Below, one piece after another: positions 50,501-52,991 of a stretch of 64,000 nucleotides of DNA. How positions within the stretch are numbered: the first letter of the stretch is position 1; every line of letters starts with the position of its first letter. Under the pieces are notes generated by a model, which ran no database searches, was not told where the DNA came from, and saw only the letters and a program-made list of their open reading frames with translations. The position numbers and the translations under genes are program-made. The stretch is from Candidatus Woesearchaeota archaeon (lineage in GTDB: Archaea; Nanobdellota; Nanobdellia; Woesearchaeales; JAFGPW01): the NCBI GenBank assembly GCA_016935985.1, contig JAFGPW010000005.1, forward strand, positions 124,001 to 188,000, written 5' to 3'.

Positions 50501-52960
50501 GCGATAGACCGGCTTGGGAACAGCGTGCCGTACGCCTCCCCCTTCACGATCGACAGCAACGCCCCGCGCATCGCCTTCCTGCACCCGCCGCCCGCCTACT
50601 ACACCGCGAGCCCCGCCGAGCGGATCAGCGGCACGATCGTGCCCCTCGCCGCCGGCGCGAGCCTCGTCGCGACGCTCCTCGACAGCCAGCCGCTCTCGCT
50701 TTCCGGCTCCACGTTCGACGAGCCGGTCACGCTCTCGCTGGGAGAGCGCACCTTCATGGTCTGGGCGAACGACACGCTCGGCAACAGCGCCCAGGACAGC
50801 AGGATGATGACGCTCGACACCGCGCCGCCGCAGCTCTTCATCACCAGGCTCGAGACCCCGACCATGCGCGGGACCCAGACCGTCTACGGCCTCTATGCCG
50901 ACGAGTATGGCCTCGCCGGCATCAACGCGACCGTCAGGAACCAGGTCGGCACGTTCTCTCCGGCGGCCAGCATCGATTCGGAGAACGCGTTCGACGTCGC
51001 CGTCAGCCTCTTCGACGGCCAGAACAACCTCACCATCACCGCCTGGGACCGGGCGGGCAACACCGCCACCATCACCCGGACGATCGTCCTCGACCGGGGC
51101 GTCGGCGTGCCGGTCCTCGACGCGATCCCCTCACCCACCCGCCGCCCGATCAACGTCACCGGATCGTCCGAGCTCGACACGACCGTCGAGCTCTGGATCA
51201 ACGACATCAGGCGCGAGAGCACCTTCGTCAGCTCGACGGTCGAGTCGACGGTCGTCAGGATCAGCCAGGTCCTCTCCCCGCAGGCGGCGCAGGTCGAGAT
51301 AGAAGGGGAGCTCGTGCTCGCGAACGACCTCGACATCCCGGTCCTCGTCTCGGGAGACCTCTTCGCGAACATACTCGCGCACCAGGAGGCGCGCTTCCCG
51401 ATGGAGGCGCTCGGCAACTACTCCTACACGGTCACCGCCTCGACGACGCTGCCGGGAACCGTCGAGGTCGTGCCCAAGTCGACCCGCTTCGCCTTCGGCC
51501 CCATCGACCTGTCCCTCCCCATCTACCTGCCCTACAACGAGGTCGACTACTTCGTCCGCGTAAAAGCGATCGACGAGGCGGGCAACGAGGAGTGGAGCTC
51601 GACCCAGGTCGTCAAGTACGACGACCAGCCGCCACAGATCACCGGCCTCGTGCCCGGCAAGGGCGACTACATCAGCGAGCACAACTTCACGGTCCGCGCG
51701 GCGATCGAGGACGCGATAGAGATTAACGAGAGCTCGATCGTCTTCCGGTTCAACGGCAACGTCTTCAACTACACCTTCAAGGACGGCCTCTTCACCTACG
51801 AAGCGAATAACCTCGTCGACAACACCTACCACATCAACCTCTCGGTCGCTGACATGGCCGGCAACAGGAGGACACTGGACGACTGGACCTTCACCGTCGA
51901 CTCGACCCGGCCCCCCCAGCCGACATTCGCGTTCACCGACCAGCACATCATCCGCAACCAGACCTATGTCAGGGTGAACGCGCCGCAGATAACCGCGACC
52001 TTCGCCGTCCGGGTGATGAACGTCACCGCGACGGTCGACGGGATCCCGGTGCCGCTCGCCTCCTCATCGGGCGACACCACGTTCACCTTCTCGACCGTCG
52101 GCCTCGACCTCCAAGAGGACATCGACCCGTACATCTTCAGGATCGAGGCAAGGCGCCTCGTCGTCGGCGACAGCCTGTACGGCGCCTGGTCCAAGGACTT
52201 CACGGTCGACATCACCCCGCCGGTGATCGAGGCGAGCACGCCGACGCTCACCAAGGAGACGCGCATCAACATCACGCTCGGCACCGAGGACACGCTCGAG
52301 CAGGTGCTCGTCTCGGGCAACGTCGTCGCGACGACCGTCGTGCTCAACCAGACGCCGTACGTCATCCCGGTCGAGCTCCTGCCCGGCGATGGCACCAAGA
52401 CGATCAACATACAGGCGTATGACCTGGCGGGCAACGACTACACCGACACCGTCGTGATCACGCTCGACCAGACCGGCCCGCGCCCGACCTTCGGGATCGA
52501 GGGGAGGGAAGAGGAGAACGCGACGGGCGGGATTCCCGCGGTCTGCGGCGACGGGCTCTGCGAGCTCGGCGAGCGGTGCACCCGCGACTGCACGATCCAG
52601 CGCAACATCGGGAGCTACCTGTTCCTGACCAGCTCGATGGAGACCGCGACGCCGCTCCCCGCAGGGTCCATGGGGGCCACGAACATCTACCGGGCGGCCT
52701 ACAGCAGGTCGCCGGATTACCCGCTCGCCTACGTCCACCTGTTCAGGAACCAGGCGGACGCGACGACGGCGTTCTTCCAGGCGATCGCCGGACGGCAGGT
52801 GGCCGCGAGCGAGGACGGCTCCTACTACATCATGCCCGACACGACCGTCATCTGGCTGAGCGGGGCGAAGGTCGTGTACGTCTATTCGCCGCTGCCCTTC
52901 AGGACGGCTCCCGAGCCGATCATCGACAGCTACCTGGCGCGCTTCCCGAGCGACCTGTGA
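26534..52960 (+). CDS. Giant (8,808 aa) membrane-anchored Ig-like repeat surface protein
   Basis: This single uninterrupted 26.4-kb gene encodes a protein of roughly 0.9 MDa. The ATG lies 13 bases after the previous stop, with a weak AGAAGGACAG ribosome site. Hydrophobic segments at residues 19-36, 83-101 and 109-130 match the anchor of the second giant. An A-H-A-Q stretch (134-137) resembles a signal-peptidase site, and TNNPSPTPWVRF follows at 151-162. The ectodomain is almost entirely Ig-like modules of about 80-95 residues, so roughly 95 domains by length. Modules with a Cys pair recur (…SMCRFND… to …LYIDCVDRAGN). Seven degenerate cupredoxin-like domains are inserted in Ig modules. The first half repeats with a period near 1,675 residues and the second half near 835. 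The C-terminus has CGDGLCELGERCTRDC and an unrecognised domain of about 115 residues ending YLARFPSDL. It is a probable adhesin or inter-cell fibre; function is inferred from architecture. Confidence 0.93.
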   Translation: MAYPTTMRNVKGRGLARDLVLVWLILNLMLMPLAAASQPAGALTTVSRGTDVLATGGFAPVATVVSQPYGLPAQPTPAPADTMPLPALIIAIAIAGATAVASRRMSAQALPIALGALGVIALGALIGALGAETAHAQSSYYGTSYGGIIVTNNPSPTPWVRFVYCMVPDDHSITSDQGVSITQYGVTSQNASLNTTWTFPIATNLSTGRYTFVTDAEDCYGAGNRLIQIFTLPFIIDVLPPYPPSADLGPSFLREGVRYTNMTAVSVAVTAEEASYVQALIGGSPVADRTFSGTYNPFTRDSLRTEALGLTLPADTTAEVTLTAEDRLHNLASASFMVYADTQPPALSAITPDGQTLGNRRPAITANLTDAGSGIDATSITLAVQTPTRSWTCSYGTPCSGFALQYDPTTGVFRATPTTDLNEGTTTPVSGSLTVRDNVRRTATGTFGFTIDTTLPALANMTVEDGLDYLNGPYTANRQPDLTLSFEELTDIVSIELRCGGTLVDALEYSSGNGTVHTYSTNASLADGSYTVRVRARRDLGGGNYGTEQTLPDRPFIVDGTAPTIGFTTLPQAVAGTITLNGTFAEQNLWHIDVHVNGTVADILNVTHGIAGTSFSTTIDLSAYGSDGTYAVQATIYDRAGSTASASVDLVRDTAAPALTITNPPSDYTYTAADHVVVNGTSEYGATISIVSNHYGDLPPYAIVEPYTYDVHVAASAFLSTQLSIPAGATVRFINDGSFAYNVSGSGVDLALPADGTTSQAFGAQATYTLSLVSPADGQVLSPAPLVIAVRAQKTGFSVDVPLASADDGLINQLVVTATDPAGNDASRVLTLLVDTSAPTIGLDLPEGQATNQETFTIQATTNDRASCDFSWDGNAWTPMQPSGDNRTHSIGVNISAIDPSFSPTGYYAEHGIVIRCRNVVGMTATQPYTIAVDTTLLSITAAYSGLGSYVIVPYNVIIVDTDKESMCRFNDIYGAEPAPDGYENLLHSVSEGFATHHEYSYEGLDGLNGLHELYIDCVDRAGNPAENPSWVSFTLNTSDVLRIISGSPNATTLDHDSPILVVRTNSEAACDYLEGPIGFRTDFPAPTPETDEQGRVSWVYAAPQYGLSDRQYDYSVICDSGVHVTETTLRFTIDTSPPGPPYLDFPADGQRVQSAVPVSGTADSDSTSVVLRIDGDPVASADVTALQTYAAALGLDGYPDRSYTLSAVAYDALGNGPSQARSITIIKDTVSATPSLLPLTQYTITTPVTVSGTAEPGATVSLYSSTTTDPAVQGTFETAAVANGQGGFSAQVGLDPGQNHLYATAVDQLGNPASDRSNYISTLLDSTPPTVAGLYPAQADIVSPDGLQLQATVSDNQGIAWQGVEMRVNGNLVGYQRVPFQDAITYAPPRLSDGQYTLSVRAQDLAGNSLTANATFTVSSVAPGAPALSFDGVAEIGLIEGFINASSPSIGIAYGEPVTVTVATLDGQSILPGLQTADSQDYAYAAASLSPAPHTLVLRAENAIGNANQRSFTFTVDTTPPSVSISGAIDTTVSTADVTVYGSYGEPNVHAFLLGTEPFADTEYGYSSFSKTTTLSGGDGTHPVTVTMTDKAGNTGSDTITFDLRSGAATMTLAAIPTPSPNRTIMVSGTTVPQRQVAIRANDAVHTTTSAADGSFSYYLTASSGLREGYNTVTANVTDAYGRTGTAAQSLTLDWSGPSIDAITPGEGDRGPYTSVSITFSDATGIAPATRRLYVNGLETVIDSFQNGVLTETNSIQALPEGQHTVRVYLEDTLGTYTDHTWRFVKDYGAPVMTLASPANGFVNRLQPELRITIDAADEVFSPELADSATGAMVELVRSHPTEYRYIPTGPLSAGAAYNLSMRAQRNGNYAELDRQVIVDTTPPVVALSTANLQSPQRPGTITVSGTITDTYPENVTLNGISASVQAQTFQLQAFGLVPPYTFINATGRDSAGNADSDTRNITVDGTISVDWSVPPLVAGSQLILNATAGEPVSYTVYDDGVFAATVDSTSGILSQAVTLEPGPNTIRLVAEDAAGNVHNTTQMTYYDDQAPAIGMVAPMGYTIDTTPTITATITDARQVGNVTVEINGATRFTQAGISVTTYQLSYTVSPALANGTYNVTVRADDGLRTSAREGQFTIDTSIPQATVTPAGLVNDNRTTITLAFTEPAVVSNARLSGSGLPTTAIPFTTADDLVHTFAIGSAWPGGLPDGDTYTLAFESRRLSGSGGTAYASHSFGIDTQAPNLTIAVDEEIAGTAMRTVSGSYRDPHMASLLIWGDLAANVTLGQGEVVSGSTAGYAANVTLSGADGAKAVYATATDTAGNSRTVSTTLRLDTTAPTLVITHPQDGSSTSAAGTHVNGTTEAGATVSAVNNRFGGDLYTDPVADTYSYTVEIVNSAFAPAGPLSVPENSTITFVNRDYLAYTIQGTGLTLPIASRGTAAHTFTAQGTDSLAVMLGMTVVSPAPLGVTVREADTGFSIWVPLADGVNWLSVTAQDLAGNSNTTTLQLTVDTSPPQINLTQPATGATNQESFLISVATDDTASCVFSWQPDFAIEWQMAPNALDTVHTVTVNVSDADPGYNEDDYLQTLSLHVRCANPISGTTATAFPVKVDTTDLSILSAVSGLGSYFIAPYDTITITTNKLSRCRYNDLYQGIEPSPVPYGELIHSVSDAFAAQHQHTIALEGVNGLHQLYIDCIDEAGNTAENPSWLNFTVNTSEPLRILQKSPSGTLTYSDPTLVVVTNNDVACQFRHDGPGAVWQQPTETYTATEDTGRILYYHTFQTAGLADRDHTFSVLCSYLTDTIAFAVDTQAPQTPVLTSPTDGTRTDGTVTVSGTTDTDAATVAIRVGSTAIATVNVASQAFSYDLDLSGFNDGPHTVSVTADDVVHNGPSAPATRTVELDRVSEEPWLAPLPAYTNTTAAQVSGTAEPGAGVVIYRTDAPDGNLAGAPVAVASANLQGSFSATVSGLAEATHYLYATAQDDLGNPTSGRSNYIHTTVDTTPPAITQVLPGSGDIVSPDGLEITAQLSDAVGIDVGSIMFTLDGQQRTGTFQDGTFSYAILAPQDRQYSFTLAVRDLARNSGSVGHSFMVSSAAPQTPTFTIDGRSVEDLVEGFVNVSSPTVVAQYQEDVTVTDALLDGMADVASSFTTANGRDHALALSGLAEGQHTLVVRAENGIGNANQATLGFRVDTVAPTVGISNTIDTTVSSPVQTVYGTYAEQNVASFILSLGGAGQELGSGEYGGGTFSDSITLPAADGTHAVTATVADKAGNVGSDAISFQLLTGQPALSLDLIASPTAADAVTVGGLTVPGADVVIRFNGQPHALQADSAGRFARTYTETMGFAEQINTVNVTVTDQYGRSNSVVTSVIADRTGPAVVQATPGPGDRGTYTALTVIFEDDSGMGPAYDLSINGGPFASSLSGSTLSADISLLPEGGHAAVATVEDMLGNPTTYPWSFVLDSGAPAITLISPASGYANATLPIIEVGIQNPTEVYHPTLIPEAGGSEIPLIRVSPSAYRYRPTVPLAENGAYAFTIRARRYNNYAAFTREITVDTVPPSVIIDQSNLASPQSPKTVTISGTMTDAHGDRVTVNGVPATYVGSTFQLPGVQLLPNQTAITAFGHDRAGNTGSDTHAVTIDGTLLITWTIPSMTSSQTLPLSAAADEPVGYQVYRGTALQASGASLSGSISENITLLPGSNTIRLDATDAVGNAYTGSRTIYYDAAGPQIGAISPSGYVQDMTPTITTTITDDDRIANVSLYLDGNLAYSAQPGTTSHTLSWTPASPLAETAHTVVIYAHDAYRQTHESQAFVIDTTTPGVTVTPSGTINVNITQLSLGFTDPVTVSGARLSGPGISTTDLTFATADDLLFTYTTATAFPQGLPDSQPGSDFHIRFLAGRISGAGNVGTYDRTFGIDTHPPSLSTQLDDDYTSSSAITVSGAYSDPRMASLRIWGDVASEVLIADPTVGALGSFSRTITLSPTPGAKTVNVTAADTAGNSRTVSLTTTLDTGAPALVVTYPQNNLRTALGSVWVNGTSEHGATITVLSSRVSTTPYTAEITEPDSYDVTVSGSEFDLHQLSIPTDSTITFHNPGVFDHNITSSAHDVNLPPGGTVAIAFPAEASYSFDVTSAADGSVLSTQPLDVTVRAETTAFAVQVPLLDGSNQLVITAADAAGNANTTTRTVLSDTTPPLITLIEPSYGSTNREVFDLVVNTSDPSSCVFAYQPDFDGSQAMASADNTTHAIEVNVSAHDPAYSPSGYYGTLPMYVNCTNGFGGPNSTSYSIVIDTVPLTITSAASQNGPYFIVPYTTITATTDKAAMCRYSDAYAEAAPADYADLAHALSDTFTTSHSRQLALEGVNGAHSIYLDCIDRAGNTAQNPSWVNFTVNTSEALQILQSGPSGTLDHRDPLLYAWTNAQVNCTFTEDRLFGQQLTPTLVYNQTLDTGRTVWVHQRQMTGMADGQYRYRLACGGVQGSIAFTIDTSAPATPVLSSPAEGQRVAASVLVSGITYADAAEAVILVDAAEAARVPTVSQQFSTTVNLTGYADGSHTIGVETYDMIGNGPSPRATRGIVKDTVSQVPHLDLLPAYTGSGTLQLSGQAEPSASVLIYDSPAPDPLVAGTLVRQLSATAAGTFTATLSGMAEGTHHLYATAQDALANPTSGRSNYISTTIDTTDPQITDHYPGEGDIVPPDGLVVSASVSDTLGIPQDGITLLFDGILRSHDLVGSRVSYTPAALPNGAYAYNVTVRDLAGNDATLGVSFEVDDQAPAPPSFSVDGVPAAQLVENHIRTATPTVTASYDEEVTIVAAAIDGATLNPAGFATDDSLAYDIPLSGLSEAAHTLTLTAENLIGNSNRVSFTFTVDTTAPAVSLSDAIDTTVSSPDVTVYGTYAERHIASFTVDGDGLGPGEYSAGRFSAALSLPATDGQHTVTATVADKAGNTGSDSITFDLLTGEPVLSVSGISSPTAARTVMVAGTAFAGAAISIVMNGNGRTAYAESDGRFSYTFTHLDGLVEGLNRYTVSVTDGHGRTATRDRAFVTDWTGPQVLSMAPGPGDVGPFHTMTVVFEDSAGLDPLSLELDINGNPTLVDLFQGGTLTESILLLDSGRQEATVRISDGLGNPSSYSWGFTIDRSAPAMAFLAPAYGFTNVTRPHIEVSIDNPDQVFSPTLEDADGNLLELLRTTPAAYLYRPILELAPGRTYLFTIRSQRNGNYATLHHDITVDQQPPTVALDRDSLQSPQRPGPVDVTGAIQDEHPDRVLVNGLPAARYAGTFSYPGLPLTTPLTQVTATGYDRAGNSHTDAATVIVDGSLTLAWTLPAVTDQAVLNLTATADEEVGYTIYQNDEYVASGTSASGTIAQRLDLEPWTNSIRIEAVDRAGNTYNQTRQTYYDAEGPQISQTSPSGYITDTTPELRARIVDDRVIRNVTVLLDGTLEYSANVGGSTYELRHTLDPLPNGTYAVTIRAWDDYQQGSAVYGFTIDTSIPQATITPSGVTADNQTDITAVFTEPVIITDARLAGPGIPYASQAFTFATTDNLTFTHDPGTLADSTLTSEYLLSFAARRTSGSGRQGTYEQRFAVDTRPPDVTLRSDLTATSGSSVTVAGTYRDDRMAALVIGGDILSDVPIAPLISGSEASFERTVSLSPGDGVKNLTVTATDTVGNARTAWTTVVRDSTTPYLILDPLPALTSLRYLTVSGSAECGSLITINVNGVNQVVEPLVEQQTSFTERVSQLAFQHQSLTVPAGATVTLDNQDDLDYDLAGYQAATLPSGGERTLSFPTIGSYSVSLVQAGETQDTLSITVRNVSDSFSHAIELTRTTASSPNPNRIYVTSRDAAGNSASATVNVRSDRTAPFHTVAVPTDGSTTGDTTPAIEAEIEDEYDIDESSIRMLLGPTVLYQDGTGLASYSPAPLDPGRKGTLAYTPEAPLPEGTHTITLQARDMVGNLLSVDDWQFTIDLDSPARPDIYIGGAFEADYTSSPNPTIRLVFSQAVDIRTIAVDSQTPALQANSENREFTYTVQPLTEGEHAISVSASRHNVADAPVGGPYTKSFSVDLAPPAVTIDQGLPTAVAVPSFRVEGGCTDAVGIAAVQVHELNQAPRNATCVSGRYAYTLTLSPTDGQKTVVVTAFDHVGRTDMELTSVVLDRTPPTIDLSGPAETTDPLVELLITTDDDAERIELRDDTGVLATIEGVTQTNIAYNLTLGSEGTAWLHATAYDAVGNNESSAPFPILLDSIAPRIGTVVPAANTAMRDLDTISVTLIEADYESGIDLAASGLALYDPVMTLLPVPESDDGEDTLAMGLAGTTLSNGLYTLRITATDRLGNTRVEDRAFTINDQAPLIARTSPASAVTYVSSAAQTVAGTVAGTHPLAGLVLSGSGITQTIASDYGAFSYGLSVPATPGTHAYLLTATDALGNVGQDGFSFVFDNTTAITVQAPARTNEGSITVTGTYAEQNLASIVVTVNGVPHAVLPATQTTYSLPVDLTDGVNTIVATITDLAGNTADASATTVLDETIGEPTLDYIQTPRNSTRASITGTSDLDTWVTLWINNVPRQTTFISSTLPTVTLALQDNRFVPATATVPIGTTVVIRNNMMVDVTVVTGIAAPATLPPGGETNATYSAAGPFAVVANTSIPTVMTATLSVTPISNAYSFPDIDLGSPLNDYYYVWAVARDLAGNERQSLMRTVLLDDSPPQVSDHYPAKGHTVPLAESISLRLTDNQGVVPSSIILDVNGTEITLASDVLTYAGDVLTYAGGLATGLYQMSVTARDAAQNPVFDSWYFAIDSSMPSQPTITFSDEIWVSGTAYVASARPTVTIQFQEPVTEVTVDSDAAIWLQQSYGDTRYVYEHNAALAEGTHAFSVTARKLVVGESSPQTFTEDFLVDTRAPQIVPLSVDGSTDLDGIVITNNNPNITLRYTEQHMGRIHIGTVWMNSPPSGTDVEVSTGDVVLQEGQNNLLIEAYDLLGNRNQTILPITVDRTPPRVTLSSDVEQTRQGSVQIQVTLDAAEDIRVYDNDQFMRAEGQQTGNYTFSLALLQNQNNNIYANATDEHGNWALSNELDVLHDNLVPELVSTSPANLSRSNDVDYVEAVLSDRTYGAGIDPDQTTIALALANGTAVPGQVSKAAVANGYRLRFQPSVPLESYAVASTFRATVTAADELSNSVTFPFEFVVDIRAPNIIVTHPSSSPRYTNTTNETIQGHVVSQNPIPTFLIAGVQVPLIGGGFLHPVVLQQTSQQQSYSLRATDSLGNIADTSVSFIYDGTAPTLTLTVVTPTNESQQVVTGTYGDNLGIEGIALSVVQDQDGDGMPETVPYGVVFDSDTAWHADLTLYDGENVVTARATDHAGNGVSVTRSITLDQDIANPSIDPLPAFTNTPIDVSGTIELDTTVELWINNLLRDSRRISSTLPPQTVSIGTALSPQDLTLEAGTNLTFQNTLGVDVTLGGAFSGAIPPGGNRTFSGLVPNTYTYTITTPVYTLTGTATVQPRSTRYAFTGVNLSSYAAYSGNRYLIRTRARDDAGNAAWSGTREVRYDDEKPEILGLSPGDGNFIAETSTAISAILQDNLQLNASSIAFELDGQPLQYTFDGTTLRADAANLSQTEHRIRIAVSDIIGNTAVSDTTFTVNILQPARPGVTFSNQTLLGELRYTRDTQPFLAVNFTAQVTDVTATLDGQPLELLSSQNSTGFLFRPTAALNDSGYRLTVRARRLVYGQSNYGEWTYDVIVDTVRPAIYTSLIDGADYVPGMRIAATQPTIELTYSEAHLATVSVGSQDYGDLPSGDFLKLPIQNIQLTEGDNYLPVTIRDRAGWEYAAPDTHLVRDTTAPTITLIADRASTRQTAVQLTIGTDRADWITIHRNNLPLMPLENIAGTYLITVPLEPDMINHFYATVYDDLGNSRDSGIVRVLQDSLAPALTAYLPGENARLAALTQAQATLDDRPFGVGIDLSASRIEVLDAQGNDRGGIRTHDSESTLFLSGLSLPDGDYLLRITAIDRLGNSVPYASPFTIDSNAPRIAFLHPPPAYYTASPAERISGTIVPLAAGASLVATLLDSQPLSLSGSTFDEPVTLSLGERTFMVWANDTLGNSAQDSRMMTLDTAPPQLFITRLETPTMRGTQTVYGLYADEYGLAGINATVRNQVGTFSPAASIDSENAFDVAVSLFDGQNNLTITAWDRAGNTATITRTIVLDRGVGVPVLDAIPSPTRRPINVTGSSELDTTVELWINDIRRESTFVSSTVESTVVRISQVLSPQAAQVEIEGELVLANDLDIPVLVSGDLFANILAHQEARFPMEALGNYSYTVTASTTLPGTVEVVPKSTRFAFGPIDLSLPIYLPYNEVDYFVRVKAIDEAGNEEWSSTQVVKYDDQPPQITGLVPGKGDYISEHNFTVRAAIEDAIEINESSIVFRFNGNVFNYTFKDGLFTYEANNLVDNTYHINLSVADMAGNRRTLDDWTFTVDSTRPPQPTFAFTDQHIIRNQTYVRVNAPQITATFAVRVMNVTATVDGIPVPLASSSGDTTFTFSTVGLDLQEDIDPYIFRIEARRLVVGDSLYGAWSKDFTVDITPPVIEASTPTLTKETRINITLGTEDTLEQVLVSGNVVATTVVLNQTPYVIPVELLPGDGTKTINIQAYDLAGNDYTDTVVITLDQTGPRPTFGIEGREEENATGGIPAVCGDGLCELGERCTRDCTIQRNIGSYLFLTSSMETATPLPAGSMGATNIYRAAYSRSPDYPLAYVHLFRNQADATTAFFQAIAGRQVAASEDGSYYIMPDTTVIWLSGAKVVYVYSPLPFRTAPEPIIDSYLARFPSDL
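26588..27019 (+). other. Three-helix N-terminal anchor plus TNNPSPTPWVRF motif (third giant)
   Basis: Residues 19-162 contain three hydrophobic helices (first with WLILNLMLMPLAA) and TNNPSPTPWVRF. The 36 bases coding this motif (26,984-27,019) are identical to 11,368-11,403 in the second giant, although the flanks have diverged. An AHA-Q site after the third helix leaves open whether the mature protein is cleaved free. Confidence 0.75.
28600..43580 (+). repeat. Three ~5.02-kb super-repeats (~1,675 aa) in the third giant
   Basis: Three anchors agree on the period. The LYIDC/IYLDC motif falls at 29,582, 34,619 and 39,635 (spacings 5,037 and 5,016). The SNYIS motif falls at 30,485, 35,510 and 40,526 (5,025 and 5,016). 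The cupredoxin-like inserts start near 28,600, 33,640, 38,660 and 43,645. Module order is kept in each copy. Boundaries are approximate. Confidence 0.8.
43645..51485 (+). repeat. Second repeat regime with ~2.5-kb period in the third giant
   Basis: From about 43.6 kb the cupredoxin-bearing unit recurs at half the earlier period. The LWINN/LWIND motif just before each insert falls at 46,172, 48,704 and 51,191 (spacings 2,532 and 2,487 bases, or 844 and 829 aa). The preceding insert starts near 43,645. Other modules (SSIxFxLDG, YDDxxPxI, FAFGPIDLS-type strands) keep order across copies. Confidence 0.75.
46757..46798 (+). repeat. 21-base in-frame tandem duplication (DVLTYAG twice)
   Basis: Bases 46,757-46,777 and 46,778-46,798 differ at one position and encode DVLTYAG twice. 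It lies within an Ig module of the third giant. Confidence 0.85.
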
Positions 52961-52991
52961 GGCCAGGACCACGAGAGCACAGAGGACCATA

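Noticed and set aside
28600-51485. Copper-binding function for the cupredoxin-like inserts
   Set aside because: The Cys and the C-terminal His/Met ligand loop are missing in all copies, so electron transfer is unlikely even if the fold is right.
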